From NCBI GenBank assembly GCA_022885665.1, contig JAGQDJ010000079.1:1-64000 (forward strand): a stretch of 64,000 bases of DNA, given 5' to 3'. Shown here one piece after another: positions 20,497 to 33,250 of this stretch (its first letter is position 1; the number at the start of each line of letters is the position of its first letter). The notes beneath the pieces were generated by a model. The model was given only the letters and a program-made list of their open reading frames with translations, ran no database searches and was not told the origin of the DNA. The translations under genes were made by a program, and so were the position numbers. Source of the stretch: Triops longicaudatus. Lineage: Eukaryota > Arthropoda > Branchiopoda > Notostraca > Triopsidae.

Positions 20497-22331
20497 ATGG
20501 CTGTGTCGACTAGCTGTCGTTTGACATTGTCATCCCTTGTCAGAGAAATTCGTGTTGCAGCTGTGCAACCACCAGCTCAGACCCACCAAAACAAACTGGG
20601 CTGTCGCATTTACTTGTTGAATCCTCAACATAATCAGAAAGCGCATTCGTGTACTCTCTGTGTGAGCAACATCATCAATATAAATGACCGAAAGTTTCAA
20701 AATGCAAGCAAGCACGGTTTCAAGCATGATGTTTCAACGGCTTCGAATTATCCCAGACTAACACCCGAGCAGGTTAATAAAATAAAGCGTTTCGTTACCC
20801 ATAAAGGCTTAAGTAGAACCATTAGGCTACTCACATACTCCAATCAGGGGAAAATAGTCGAGAAGAAACCATCCCAGGTCCTGTCAAGTCTTATGACTGG
20901 AATCAACTCCCTTCCAACAATCCCATGGAAGATACGTTGGCAATAGCTCACAGCAAAGCTACCAATGGTAAATTTGTTGTTCCAATACCAGCCTAGTAAT
21001 ATAATATTATTGATTTTAGGTATGCTTTTTGCTGTTTACGACGGTCACGGTGGACCGTCTTGTTCCCAAGTCGTCTCCAAACGCCTGCTCACTTACGTGA
21101 GTACTGCTCTTGCCAAACCGTACCTGGAGCCCTACAACCAGTACTTACAGCTTGATCAAATCGACCCCAAACATTTCATTCAAGAAGTCACGTCGTCAGT
21201 TGAACTTCGAGCGGGATTGACGCGCCTCTATCAGGAAAGTTACAGTGATTACATCCGTTATTTAGCCACGGAGTTCAATAAAACCTCCCCGGAAGACTGC
21301 ATCAGCGAAGCTTTTTTGCATTTGGATAAGGATATCAGCCAAGAGGCATTAGTTAATTTACTGGGGAACCAAGCTTCCTATCCCGTTGAAGAGATCAAAA
21401 CTTCGTCACGCAGGAGAAAGCCAACGGAAAAAAACGCGGCTTTAGCTACGCTGAGTGTAGCTATTTCAGGAGCTGTGGCTTGCGTCTCTTACATTCATAA
21501 CAATGAAGTTCTCGTGGCCAGTGTGGGAGATTGCCAAGCTGTGATTGGTTATCAGGGAGAAGACGAGAATTGGTTGCCTTTAAAAGTATCAGTGGAACAC
21601 ACTTCGGAAAACCCTGGTGAAGTTGAAAGAATATTTCAGGTATTCATAAAAAAATGTTTCATGAAGTGATAATTTTTCCAGTTCAATTGTAGAAAGTTAA
21701 CGGAGAGTATGAACGAAATGTTTTATAGGAACACCCGAAGAGTGAGCGTGACACAGTACTGCGAATGGATCGGCTTTTGGGCCAGCTTATGCCGCTTCGG
21801 GCCTTAGGAGACTTCCGATTTAAATGGCCAAGGAATATATTAGAGAAGCACGTAGTGCCTATTATAGGACGCAACGCTTTGCCACCGAACTACAAGACAC
21901 CGCCTTATCTCTCAGCCACCCCCGAATTTCGCTCCCACAAATTAACTCCTAAAGACAAGTTCATGGTAATAGCGTCGGATGGCCTTTGGGATCAACTTAC
22001 TCCGTTGGAAGTTGTTCGATTGGTAGGCGAACACATGTCAGGGCGAGAAGCACTGGGAACTTTGCATCTACCTCAAGGGGACGTGTCTCTCGCTGAAATT
22101 AATAGTATGCTGACAGCCCGCCGAGAAGGCTTAAGGAAACGTCCGCTGGATCGCAACGGTGCGACTCATTTACTTCGACATGCGCTCAGTACGACTGAGA
22201 CGGGCCTGGATCATGAAAGGTTGTCGGAGCTGCTGACTTTGCCTGATGATGTCGTCCGGCTCTTTAGGGACGATATTTCAATTATTGTCGTATATTTCAA
22301 TACGGATTACCTATTGAAAGCTGTACCGTAA
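20497..22331 (+). CDS. PDP1: Pyruvate dehydrogenase phosphatase, catalytic subunit (PP2C family), 546 aa
   Basis: Mitochondrial Mg/Mn-dependent phosphatase that reactivates the pyruvate dehydrogenase complex by dephosphorylating E1-alpha. Exons are 20497-20772, 20826-20967, 21020-21639 and 21729-22331. The N-terminus (MAVSTSCRLTLSSLVREIRV) looks like a transit peptide. PP2C motifs are FAVYDGHGG (metal Asp at about residue 147), VASVGDCQAVIG, IASDGLWDQLT and FRDDISIIVVYF. PDP-specific segments include SYDWNQLPSNNPMED, DRLLGQLMPLRALGDFRFKW and PPNYKTPPYLSATPEF. The first intron is only 53 nt (20773-20825); it looks at first like a frameshift, but a GT-AG intron restores the family alignment. 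Length is close to human PDP1. PDP1 and PDP2 diverged in vertebrates, so the symbol marks the family. Confidence 0.93.
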
Positions 22332-23861
22332 TCCTTCCGCCGCCGACTGTAACAATTTTCTCAGAGTTGTTTGCTTTGTTAGGTTTGACCTGTTTCAGAT
22401 TGTCACGGAGTTTGAAATGCTACTTAACCGATAACCTGTTAGATAAAATGCTGATTTAGTCAAAGTAGCACCGTGGACAAATCTTCGTACTAGTCAGTTC
22501 GCAACTTATGGATCGTTGCACAGTTACTTTTTAGGCAACCAGGATAAAACGTGTACGAGCAAAGTGTTTCAATAACTAACATACCCGTATGACCTTGTAT
22601 ATAGAATCTCCGGCGCTCTTCACTGTAGTATCGAACTGTTTTCCTAGGCTAGATTGATTTGTGGTTTTATGAACCTAGTGATTAACATGTTAAGGATTAA
22701 TATAAGTTTTTCCACTAAGACTGCGTGTTTTTACTTTTGAAATTACCGATTGTCATCTGCAGTTTAATAACAGTGAACAATTTTCCGCATATCGATAGAA
22801 ACTGCAACGAGCTGTTCGCATGCCTTTATGAAAAAATGGTGAAACAACTTTTCACGAGTGTCGCATGAAATCAAGACTACGGTACTTCAACCTTAGAATT
22901 TGCCCACTCGTCTCATTAAATACGTATATTTCGACTGTCGACAGAGGAAATGAATATAAGGTTTTGCGGGAAACTGCCAAGTCTTCGAATAACAAACGAG
23001 TTCCGTTCCAAGTGTGCCTTGTAAACCGGACGTGCTAATAACGCATTTTTTTACGCTGTTTGTGTTTTAATTTCTAGTCAAATTAGTTTAATAGAAGCAA
23101 ACCGCGCAAAATCGTATGCGAGAACTTGGCCACATTTCAATAACTCGCAAACCGGAGAAACACTGTGGTTGAGTGTGAATAAAGTCACCGGAATTCATAT
23201 ACGCAGTACATTATTACATCACTGTATTAGTCCGTACAGTATTTCTCCAGTATTTCATTTTTGCTTAACTTTCTCTAGGTCTCAATACGTTATGCAAATC
23301 GAAAGCGAACAAAAAGAAAGTCGTACTCCTGACGAGGAAAGCGACACTGGTGTCCCCTGCGTCAAGTATTCTTTGCGTTGGTGAAATGTGGGCTGTGACA
23401 AAAATAAACTAAGATATTGGTAATTTTTTTTACACGTAATTCAGTTTTTCCTATTTTTGTTTTTCGTTTATCCTTTTCTAGTCTCATGACCTTAGAAATT
23501 AGAGGGATGTAAAATGAACAGATGTTTTAAAATTTTAATTGCCTACCAGTGAGAGTGAAGTGACCTTTAAGTCTCTTCTTACTCAAAATCTTCCTTTACA
23601 TTTGCCGCCCGTGATTATTCAGCATATAAGCTGTTTTGCGTGTAGATGCGTGTTTAATGTTATTGTTAGCTCAAACATCAGGCGTCCAGTTTTTATTTAT
23701 TGTTTATTATTTTCGTTTTGCCCCTTGGCTGGATGATAATCATTTGTTCCAGCTAGAATGTAGATGCTTCTTATTATGCCAGAGCTATTGCACAAAGTTA
23801 TTAGCACGAGTCCTGAGTTTTTTATATTGAGTTTCTGCTTTAGTTACCCACATCCTTTGCG
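22332..23861. other. Intergenic region between PDP and the anoctamin
   Basis: Mostly AT-rich. One stretch at 23279-23384 follows a good acceptor (CTTTCTCTAG), keeps an open frame rich in Glu, Ser and Asp, ends with TGA and has an AATAAA-like signal 20 bases later. It could be a terminal exon or an alternative exon, but I cannot link it to a gene. Confidence 0.4.
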
Positions 23862-26800
23862 ATGTCTGATCCATATCACCATCAGTCAGTCCATTGGGGC
23901 TACCCAACTCGTTCCAGCTTCTCCAATGCTAGCTTCATAGAACCCTCTTCCGCAGAGTTTCAGGACGAAGAAGCTAACGTCCTTATGGATGCGGTACAGT
24001 ACGAGCACACCGATGGGAAAGGACACCATAGCAGAAAACTGCCCGGTCAATCTTCACTGCCAAATCCATCCATTTCCTCCCAATCACCGATTTTGGAGAA
24101 AGAGCGACACTTGACAGGAGCAAAGAAACTGCTCTGGGAACACGTAAGCTGTGTGTATTTGTTTTAAAGTACGCAACTAATCAAATAATCTTTCCAGAAT
24201 CCCAGTTTGTTTTTCAATGACGGTTTACGGAAGATAGACTTCGTTCTGGTATGGGACGTAACCGTGGTGTCCCAGGCGTGTGATGCTGCACAAATGAAGC
24301 GCCATGTGTTTGAAAGCAACCTGGAAAGAGAAGGACTTGAACTGGAACACGAAGAAGGAGATGGGCACGCCTTGCATTTCGTAAAGATTCACGCACCCCA
24401 CGAAGTGCTCACGCGTTATGCAGAAATCCTCAAACTGCGAATGCCCATGAAAAAAGTACGTAGTATCCATCTCTTAACGTATTCCTAAAATGCGTTGCGC
24501 CCGTAGATTCAGCCGGAAGTAATGGAAGCTGTGGGACCGGCCAGTTTGGAGTTTCTGAACAAAATACCAGGCATGATTCAATTTCAAAATGTGACCAACG
24601 AAATCGTGACCGGAGTTAAGTCTCGTTTTGATCAAGTCCTGGACTACATCAAGCCCGATCCCACACTTTTCCCACCCAAAGAACAACGGTTTACGGCAGT
24701 CTTCAGCAGAGATAAACAATATCTGTAGGACATACATAAATCTTATATAGAAAGGCATTTAACCGTTTTTCATAGTTTCGATATGAACGATGACGAGTTT
24801 TTTACCTCAAGCATGCGTTCAAGAATAGTTGATTTTATTCTAAAAAGGAAGAGATTCAAAGAAGACACCGAAGATGAATTCGCCTTTGGGGTTGAACGAC
24901 TTTTGGCAGAAGGTGTATATGGAGCTGCGTATCCGTTACATGACGTAAAAATAATCTGGACCCAAACTTATTATTCTGATCCGTATATAATTAAACTTTG
25001 CAGGGAAGCCTTAAAGCAGAAGGCAACTTGCGATCATTATTAGCTCAAAAATGGGCAACTCTACGAGAATGGTATCGTTACCAACCTTTAGATTACGTCA
25101 AAGATTACTTTGGCGTCAAAATTGGCCTGTACTTTGCATGGCTGGGATTTTATACTCACACTTTAATCTGGGCATCTATTGTCGGTGTTCTGTGTTTTAT
25201 GGTCGGTGTTAGCACGATGAGAAACAACATACCGAGGTAATTTAAATTTAATTTTCCATGCTTTGGATTGTTTCTATGTTAATATTTTCTTCTCACTTAG
25301 TGACGAGATCTGCAATGGCAAGCTAAATGTAACCATGTGTCCAGCTTGCGATCACTTTTGTGATTATTGGTATTTAGGAGAGACCTGCTTACATACCAGG
25401 GTTACGTATTTATTCGATAACGCCACTACTGTGTTTTTCGCCATATTCATGTCATTTTGGGGTAAGCCTAAGAAAAAAAGTAATGGAACAGAAGTATAGT
25501 TTGCCATTTAGCTGCTATATTTTTGGAGCTTTGGAAACGCTACAGTGCAGAAATAACTCACCGTTGGGATCTGACGGGCTTTGACGCTCAGGAAGAGCAT
25601 CCGAGACCACAATATCTGGCGAGGCTGGCCCATGTTACCTCCAAAAAGGTTATTTCGTGCAAGTATGCAATTAACTGGTCTGACAGTTGAATTTTTGTTA
25701 ATGTGAACCAGGTGAATGTGATTACGAACACGCTTGAACCAAGAGTTCCCTTTTGGAAGATGAAATTCCCTGCCACATTGCTCAGCGTGTCATTAGTACT
25801 TTTACTCGTACGTTAAACATCGTGTTTGTTTACCATAAATTACAAAGTAAATTGTTGTTTAGGTATGTCTCGCCATTTCTGCTGTAATTGGAGTAATCTT
25901 GTATCGAATGTCTACGTTAGCTGCTCTAAGCATCTATGGGGATTCTATCGTCACATCATACGCTATGCTTTTCACGACCGCTACTGCCGCCTCTCTCAAC
26001 TTGGCTTGCATCATGGTCTTTAATAAGGTAGGTTAAGTAATCGCATAATTATGGTCACTAATATTGCTCTTATATAGTTTTATGAACGAATGGCCGTGTG
26101 GCTAACTGAGTTAGAACTTTTACGCACACAATCTGAATTCGAAGACAGTTTGACTTTGAAGATGTACTTGTTGCAATTTGTCAATCACTACGCTTCTATT
26201 TTTTATATTGCCTTTTTTAAAGGCAAATTCGTTGGTTATCCCGGTAAATATAACCGTTTTTTAGGTTATAGACAGGAAGAGGTAAAAAATTCTATAAATT
26301 ATTATTTACCACAGGTGTTTTAATTCTCTTTATCTCTGTTAACGCAAATTTAGTGTGGACCCGGCGGTTGTTTGATGGAATTGTGTATCCAATTAGCTAT
26401 TATTATGGTGGGCAAGCAAGCCATGAATTCCATATTAGAAATGGTTTGGCCGTAAGTATTTAGAGAAAAGAGTTGTCATTTTTATTTATTGTTATTATTT
26501 CTCTTTTTCATAATTTAGAATGGTTTTCAAATGGCTCAACACTCTCAAAGTTCGTACTGGGCTCGGGCAAAGAAATAACTACTCAAATACAATCCGGTAT
26601 CGGACTCAATGGACCCAAGATTACAAACTGGTACCATGGGGAACCGAAACCTTATTTGGAGAATATCTTGAAATGGGTAAAACAGACTCAACCCGTCGTT
26701 CGTACTCGCATTGAACGATTCTTGTGATACTTCCAGTGCTTCAATACGGCTTCGTCACGATTTTTGTGGCAGCGTTTCCCTTGGCTCCTTTGTTTGCCTT

Positions 26801-27693
26801 GCTTAACAACGTGCTAGAAATGCGTCTCGACGCCAGGAAGATTCTTACTTTGCATAGGCGGCCTGTAGCTCAACGAGTTAAAGACATTGGAATTTGGTAC
26901 AGTATTCTTGACGGCCTTGGCAAACTGGCTGTGGTAACAAACGTAAGTTTTAATTTTCGCGAAGAAGAATCCGAAATCTTCCTATTAATGTATTTTATTT
27001 CCTCCCTAGGGCTTTATTATTGCTTTCACGTCGGATTTTATTCCACGCTTGGTGTACACAATTCGTCATAGTCCTGATGGAACTTTGTCAGGATATTTAA
27101 ATCATTCATTAGCTGCCTTTAATACGAGTGATTTTCCGGAACAGTCAAGGCCTGTGATTCATTTGTCGCAAAACGTGGAGATCTGTTATTATCAGGACTT
27201 CCGCAATCCACCTGATCATCCTGTACCGTACGTTTTTTTTTTTAAGTTTGGCTACAGAATTATATTCTCTTAAATTTTGTAGTAGTCACACAAATAATTG
27301 CTTCCGGCATTAACGCTCTGCATTATTTTCAGATATGAGCATAATGCCGATTACTGGATCGTTATGGCTGCGCGCTTGGCATTTGTGGTTGTCTTTCAGA
27401 ATGTTGTTGCTTGTTTGGTAATGTTGGTCCAATGGGCCATACCTGATATGGCGCGGTCATTGTCCGATACCATTCGTCAGGAAGCATATCTCACAAACGA
27501 AATTATCATTAAACAAGAAATGATTCGAGCTCGTGGTCGTCAGGCATCAGCTGCAGTGCAAGGCGATGCCACAGCCTGGGATCCAACCAAGCTAACTGCC
27601 GATTTAAACGGACACACCCCTGGACATGTTTTACGACGAACGAGATCGTCCGAGCCCACTACTAGAAATCGAAGCAGAGCGATTCCCGTGTAA
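23862..27693 (+). CDS. Anoctamin (TMEM16) family protein, 987 aa
   Basis: Calcium-activated chloride channel or lipid scramblase of the plasma or endomembranes. Fifteen exons: 23862-24143, 24198-24455, 24507-24724, 24776-24944, 25004-25236, 25301-25461, 25512-25648, 25712-25807, 25863-26027, 26078-26281, 26354-26451, 26519-26676, 26737-26942, 27010-27227 and 27333-27693. The N-terminal dimerisation domain begins FFNDGLRKIDFVLVWD, and ten transmembrane segments follow from about residue 330. The calcium site is fully conserved: N666, E670, E722, E725, E754 and D758, with the same mutual spacing as in ANO1. SFPLAPLFALLNN-like and FTSDFIPRLVY motifs confirm the family. It belongs by eye to the ANO1-7 group rather than ANO8/10. 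Whether it conducts chloride or scrambles lipids cannot be read here. Confidence 0.93.
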
Positions 27694-28560
27694 CTTCCTC
27701 TCTTCGGCGCAGCCAATGCCTTTATTGCAATTCAACAGACCTCTCTTATTGTTACGTGTGCTTTACCTTTTATTACCCTTCATCTTTGACCTTTTTGTCA
27801 TGGAAAAGAACACATACGTTTTTGTTTGTCGATTACGTATGCCAAATAGCGCTGGTAGCTTTTCTTCGTGCGCATTTGTTTGCTTTTAGAGAGACCTACC
27901 ACGATTATCCCAGCAGATCTAGTCTTCCTGCAAATATTTACAAACATTTTACCTACACTTTCCCTATTGCCTAGCGTCATTTTTTTTTTTTTTTTTTCAT
28001 TACAAAGGATATTGGTATTACATGGGGGATAAAGCTATTTTTGCCTTGATCTGAGTGCGTTATTGAGTGTGACTAGTCCCTTGGGGATTTTAACTAGGTT
28101 GTGTAATAGATTTGTATAATGAAATTTGGAAAACTATATCTCCATATACAAATGCGTTTATGTGCATTTATTCGTCGGAATAACTGCAATGCAACCTTCA
28201 CTTCTTCATCCTAATTAAAGAATCTTGCGCGAAAAGAAATCGAAATACGCCTTCCCCTTATAAGTGTCAAGATTAGAATGAAAGTGAGTATTTTATGTTT
28301 ACACATGTATGAAGATCATGTGTACTCTTACTCATGGAATCCACGTGAGTCCAACAAGAGAGTGTAGTGGATGTTGGGAAACAGCTGTGGTGGGATCAAC
28401 AGCCGTGTTGCGCTTGGGGCACGCGTTCGCAGAGGTAAAGAAAGATACACGTGGAGTCAAGTGTTGCTGTCATAGGCTTTTTGTAATGTACATTCACTGA
28501 AATTCTCGTCATCTTTGTATCTACTTGCAGCTCGGCGCGTGTTCAGTGTATCACATCACA
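27694..28560. other. Intergenic region downstream of the anoctamin
   Basis: 3' flank with a long T tract at about 27981-27998, then the upstream region of DHODH. No gene recognised. Confidence 0.5.
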
Positions 28561-30106
28561 ATGGCAGCTGCTCAACGTCTGAAAGTAAACCACATTTGAA
28601 ACTGTTTGAATATGCCTGGTATCTTTCTCTTTCGTAGAAGAAGCTGTTTTCCCTGGGAGTTGTCGCTCTTGGCGGAACTGCCGTGTTTGCGTCAATTTGC
28701 ACTATTAAGAGCAGTGAGAAATTTTACTCAAATGTTATCATGCCGCTAGTACATAAATGTCTGGATCCTGAGCAAGCTCATAATGCCGCCGTTTGGGCAT
28801 CTAAGAACCGCTTATTTCATCCGACGATTACCGAGTACACGTCTTTGGTAACCAACTTTGCAATTAAGAAAAGCTAATGAACAGGTCTTCTTTACAGCGT
28901 ACAAAACTACTAGGCCTGGAGTTTCCAAACTGTGTAGGAATGGCTGCTGGGTTTGATAAGCATGGTGAAGCCTTTGAAGGACTATTTGATGTTGGATTTG
29001 GTTTCGTAGAAGTCGGCTCAGTTACCCCGGAACCCCAGTCTGGTAATCCTCGCCCACGCGTGTTCCGATTACTGGAAGACAACGGAATTATTAATAGGTG
29101 TCGGAGATGTAAGAAAAGGAGGAACTTTGTGATTTGCAACAAGATTTTTTTACAGGTATGGTTTCAACAGCGAAGGACACGATGTCGTACACAACAGAGT
29201 AAAGCGAGGTAGAGAACGCGACTTGCAAGGAATATTGGGAGTAAACCTTGGAAAAAATAAAACCTCCGAAGATGCAAGAGTTGACTATGTCAAGGGCGTG
29301 CAGAGATTTGGCGACTTAGCTGATTATTTAGTTATCAATATTTCCAGGTACCTTTGCCTACTCTTCATGAAAATGTTGTTACATTCATGAAAATTTACAC
29401 ATATTTAGCCCTAACACGCCCGGACTGCGACTGCTTCAGAGTGCCAAAGAACTTACAAGCCTGATTTCAAGCGTAATGCAAGCAAGAAATTCGTTGCCTT
29501 TCGCGAAGCCTCCCGTTTTGCTTAAAATCGCACCAGATCTTACGGACGAAGATAAGCGAGACATAGCGAAAATTGTTTGCAGTAAGGAGGTAAGGCGATG
29601 GTACCGGCTTATGCTTTGTTTTTAAAAGTTTTGTGTAGTGCCGTGTGGATGGATTGATTGTTACTAATACGACAATTTCACGACCGTTATCATTAAAAAG
29701 CTCACTCACGTCTGAAACTGGAGGACTCAGCGGCGAACCTTTAAAAGATATTTCTACACAAACTATAAAAGACATGTACCGCCTAACGAATGGTAAGTTC
29801 TGTAATTGTATGAAACTCCTGTTGATAGATTTATTTAGGAGCCATTCCGATTGTCGGTGTCGGAGGAGTCTCGTCAGGTGCGGACGCGTACGAAAAAGTA
29901 CGAGCAGGGGCATCGCTAGTTCAGCTATATACAGCTTTTGCTTTTCACGGGCCACCGGTTGTCGAAAAGATTAAGAAAGAACTTGCAGAGCTCCTTAGGT
30001 AGTAGCACCTAGTCATTGAACCTTTACTGATGTAACATTTTGTCGTAGGCGCGACGGTTTTACGTCCGTAGCCGAGGCAGTCGGAATCGATGCGAAGAAC
30101 AAATAG
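28561..30106 (+). CDS. DHODH: Dihydroorotate dehydrogenase (class 2, mitochondrial), 392 aa
   Basis: FMN enzyme of the inner mitochondrial membrane that oxidises dihydroorotate to orotate with ubiquinone, step four of pyrimidine synthesis. Exons are 28561-28584, 28638-28847, 28898-29097, 29156-29347, 29409-29589, 29639-29792, 29839-29998 and 30049-30106. A short leader and one transmembrane helix (LFSLGVVALGGTAVFASICT) precede the catalytic barrel. Motifs are GMAAGFDKHGEA, GSVTPEPQSGNPRPRVFRL, GVNLGKNK, INISSPNTPGLR (catalytic Ser near residue 209, marking class 2), LKIAPDLTDED, DGLIVTNTT, ETGGLSGEPL and PIVGVGGVSSG. Length is close to the human enzyme (395 aa). First coding exon is only 24 nt. 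Confidence 0.96.
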
Positions 30107-30978
30107 AAATATTTAGTTGTTAAACTGTTTATATATAAAGGGTGCGAAAGTTAATACAATCTGCACTTTGTTCGTTAAGTTGTACTTTTACTACTTCATC
30201 TGATTGTGAAACATAGCTTTACTCTCGGGAGAGCCAAGAACAGTGTTTCCCTAACTTTAACATTCGTTGCCTAGAATCGTGGAATGCGTCAGTCCTTTAT
30301 TTCGTTTACCTAACTTTTTTTTTTTGAGCGAACCGTGGGTAATTTAAAAATTCTGTTTTTAAACAAGAAACGCAGCTTTTCGTCCAATTTCAAACAATTC
30401 TAATGAATACCGCGTCAAGATCACTAGCGCCTTCATTAGCCATCAAATGGCAAAAAAAGATGAGTTATAATAATGGACGAAAAATCTTTTGAAATTGGGA
30501 TATAAAGTATAACTTCTGAAAACTTAAAAAAAACTTGGAACTTAATTAGCCTTGAATGTGGATTTATCGATTCTCTTATTCAACTGAGAAAGAATTATGG
30601 AAGGTGGAAGAAACTGAACGGCGTACTAAAGTCGTAATAAAAAATTTTTTATCTCAGGTCTGTTAGATCTTACAGGTAGGGTTATAGAACGACAGTTTTG
30701 TTCATCAATTTTCTGAGTCATTTAAAACTTTTTTGTTTGCCAGATGTACTAATTCGCAAAAAAAGAAAAGAAAATAAACTAATGCTACTCTTTCTCCGCA
30801 ATCGTAACGGCATATTCTTCCCTTTCCCGCTGCTACTTTTCGTTTCTTTCGAGCAGTCTTGCCATCTAGCCGTCCTCAAATAAGTAGCCGTTCAATCTCC
30901 TCCAGCGAATCTGTCGAATAAATGTAGTTCGAATGTTGCCAGAATTCTTTTACGGTCCTTAACAAGAAAACTTTCGTA
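30107..30978. other. Intergenic region between DHODH and TDP1
   Basis: AT-rich 3' flank and upstream region. T and A homopolymers at about 30317-30326 and 30758-30775. No gene recognised. Confidence 0.5.
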
Positions 30979-33250
30979 ATGGCAACAAATTCTAGATCAG
31001 AATGTTTGTTTGGCACCAAATGCTATAGGAAGAATCCTATCCATTTTACGGAATTTGAACATAAGCATGGTAATACGTAAGAAACCAATATCTAGCAACA
31101 TGTAAGAAGTCTAATTTCATTTCAGTGGAAGATTTGGCTAAGAAAGTCTTCACAAAGCAGGTTACAGATATCACCAGTCTCAGTGTCAACTCTGGTCTTG
31201 CGGACCAGGTACAGTGTGTTTTAAGTTTGCTGAACAGCGGAAAATTAAGCATTGACGGTGAGCTTTCCACAGTAGTAAATTTCACTCAACCATTCACTAA
31301 GTTATGACGACTAGGAGACCCCGCTAAAGCGACAGAAAAAGATGATTGCGTTGTCATAAAAACTCCAGTTGACACAAGGCCACAGCTGAGAGCATCAACC
31401 AGTGATCCGGATAATGAAGATATAATACCTCCACCATCTAAAAAAACGCATAGGGATGAAGAAAATCAGAATGAAAAAGCGGCGTACTTGAAAAGCTTAG
31501 CTTCTACGTCTCAGTGGACGATACTTGAAAAACTTGAGCGCTCCGTTCCCTTCCGTTTCTTTTTAAGCAGCATAGCTGACATTCCTGCTACAGATGATGA
31601 ACTTCTCACCGTGAAATTTTCAGGTAGCAGAGTAGCAGTGTTTATAGATCGCTTGTATTTGGGTCTTCGTGCTTTGCGCTAGATATCTTGGATCCCTGTT
31701 TGGGCAACCTATCTGAGAGTCTTCAACTCAATTACATGGCCGAAATAGGATGGCTTCTTGCACAATACTGTCGTTTTGGACTTCAGTAAAGACAATTGTG
31801 GCTTGTTTATTTTGCACTTAAAGTTTTTGATAGACGAAAGCCGTTGCTTCTGTTACACGGCGAAGATACTGCGGAATTGAGAGATATTTCACGCTCTGTT
31901 CCGAGCATAAAAACAGTGAGAGTGAAACCTAAGTACCCTTTTGGCCACCATCATACGTATGTAAAGGGTTGTGTCAGGAAGAACAGTATTTTTTATCATA
32001 CTTTTTCATTTCTTTCGCAGGAAGATGAGTGTTATTTATTATGAAGATGGCAGCCTTCGAGTAGTTGTTCACACGGGAAACCTAATTGAATCTGATTGGA
32101 CGAACAGGACTCAAGGGTAAATACTAACTTTCGCTCGTTTCTTAATCTTACGCCTTGCAAATCATAGGCTTTGGATAAGTCCTTCATGTCCACTATTAAA
32201 GAATTCGTCATTGAACGGCGACTCTCCTACTTTCTTCAAGCGAGACTTACTTCGGTATTTTAAAGCCTACCAACTTCGTGAGTTGAGACCGTGGCTTGAA
32301 AGAATAGAGGCGTGCGATTTCTCCCACATTAAGTATTGTATTTCATTTTATATCCCCCGCATTAATGTATTTCTCATAGTGTTTGCCTTATCCCTTCGAT
32401 TCCCGGTTCGTATGAAGGATCAGAAATAAAGAAATGGGGATTGGGATACCTCAAATCTTTGTTCCAGACGCATGTGACCATACCAAAAGATGACACGTCT
32501 TCCTGGACACCTATCATTCAGTGCTCTTCCATTGGAAGTCTGGGTCCTACACCGAACGACTGGTTCCTTAACGAAATGGGCGCAGCCTTGTCTGCAAGTT
32601 CCACGCTTACTTTACAAGAACCGAGGGGCCTGAAACTTGTCAGTAATTCTACGGTTATGACCCGAAATGTTCAGTAACGAGCATATCTGTAGGCTTTTCC
32701 TAGTTTTAAGAACGTGGCGAAAAGTCTAAATGGTGTGCTTGGTGGAGGATGTTTACCGTACGCGAAGAAACAGCACATCAAACAACCTTGGCTGAGGGAT
32801 TACTTATAGTAAGAAATAAAAACAAACATAACGACTATTATCATTGGGGAAATTTAGTCAATGGAGAGCTGAACATCGACTACGCACGAGGGCTGTACCG
32901 CACATAAAAACATACACTCGTGTATCAGGGGATGGGGAACGTGCACTTTGGTTTGTATTGTCCAGCGCTAACCTTTCGAAAGCCGCATGGGGAATGATGA
33001 GCAAGAAAGGCAACTGCACCATCCAGGCATACGAAGTTGGCGTTTTATTTCTACCAAAGTTTATAGTAAATTATTTACTTATTAAACCGGGTAGTGCGTA
33101 ATTTCTTTTGTCTAGTTGGGAACCGAACAATGGCATTTTCGGTTGAAGGATGGTGACCGGCCAAGTAATTCCTTGCCTTATCCAATCGATCTTCCTCTAA
33201 CGAAGTATGAAGACGATGACGAGCCATGGTTTATCGATTATCTGCGTTAA
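30979..33250 (+). CDS. TDP1: Tyrosyl-DNA phosphodiesterase 1 with an N-terminal PBZ zinc finger, 578 aa
   Basis: Nuclear repair enzyme that removes stalled topoisomerase I and other 3' adducts from DNA. Exons are 30979-31069, 31126-31257, 31315-31623, 31683-31785, 31834-31956, 32021-32116, 32168-32332, 32380-32638, 32693-32808, 32858-33065 and 33116-33250. Both HKD half-motifs are present: HHHTKMSV (H252, K254) and AVPHIKTY (H480, K482), followed by SSANLSKAAWG. FKRDLLRYFKAY and SSIGSLGP also fit the family. The first exon encodes RSECLFGTKCYRKNPIHF followed by TEFEH, an exact C-x5-C-x6-H-x5-H PBZ (poly(ADP-ribose)-binding) finger, at residues 6-28. Human TDP1 has no such finger. The first ATG precedes the finger and the splice phase joins cleanly. 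A Lys/Glu/Asp-rich linker lies between finger and catalytic core. Confidence 0.93.

Noticed and set aside
20773..20825. Apparent frameshift between exons of the PDP gene
   Set aside because: A 53-nt GT-AG intron restores the frame and the expected family alignment, so no frameshift is needed.
31786..31833. Apparent stop and frame break in TDP1 near LAQYCRFGLQ
   Set aside because: Using the GTAAAG donor and the GATAG acceptor at 31833 gives an in-frame join matching the family (QRKPLLLLHG).
33058..33115. First-guess donor at 33059 in TDP1 that led to an early stop
   Set aside because: The GTAAAT donor at 33066 keeps the frame into the last exon, so the gene is intact.
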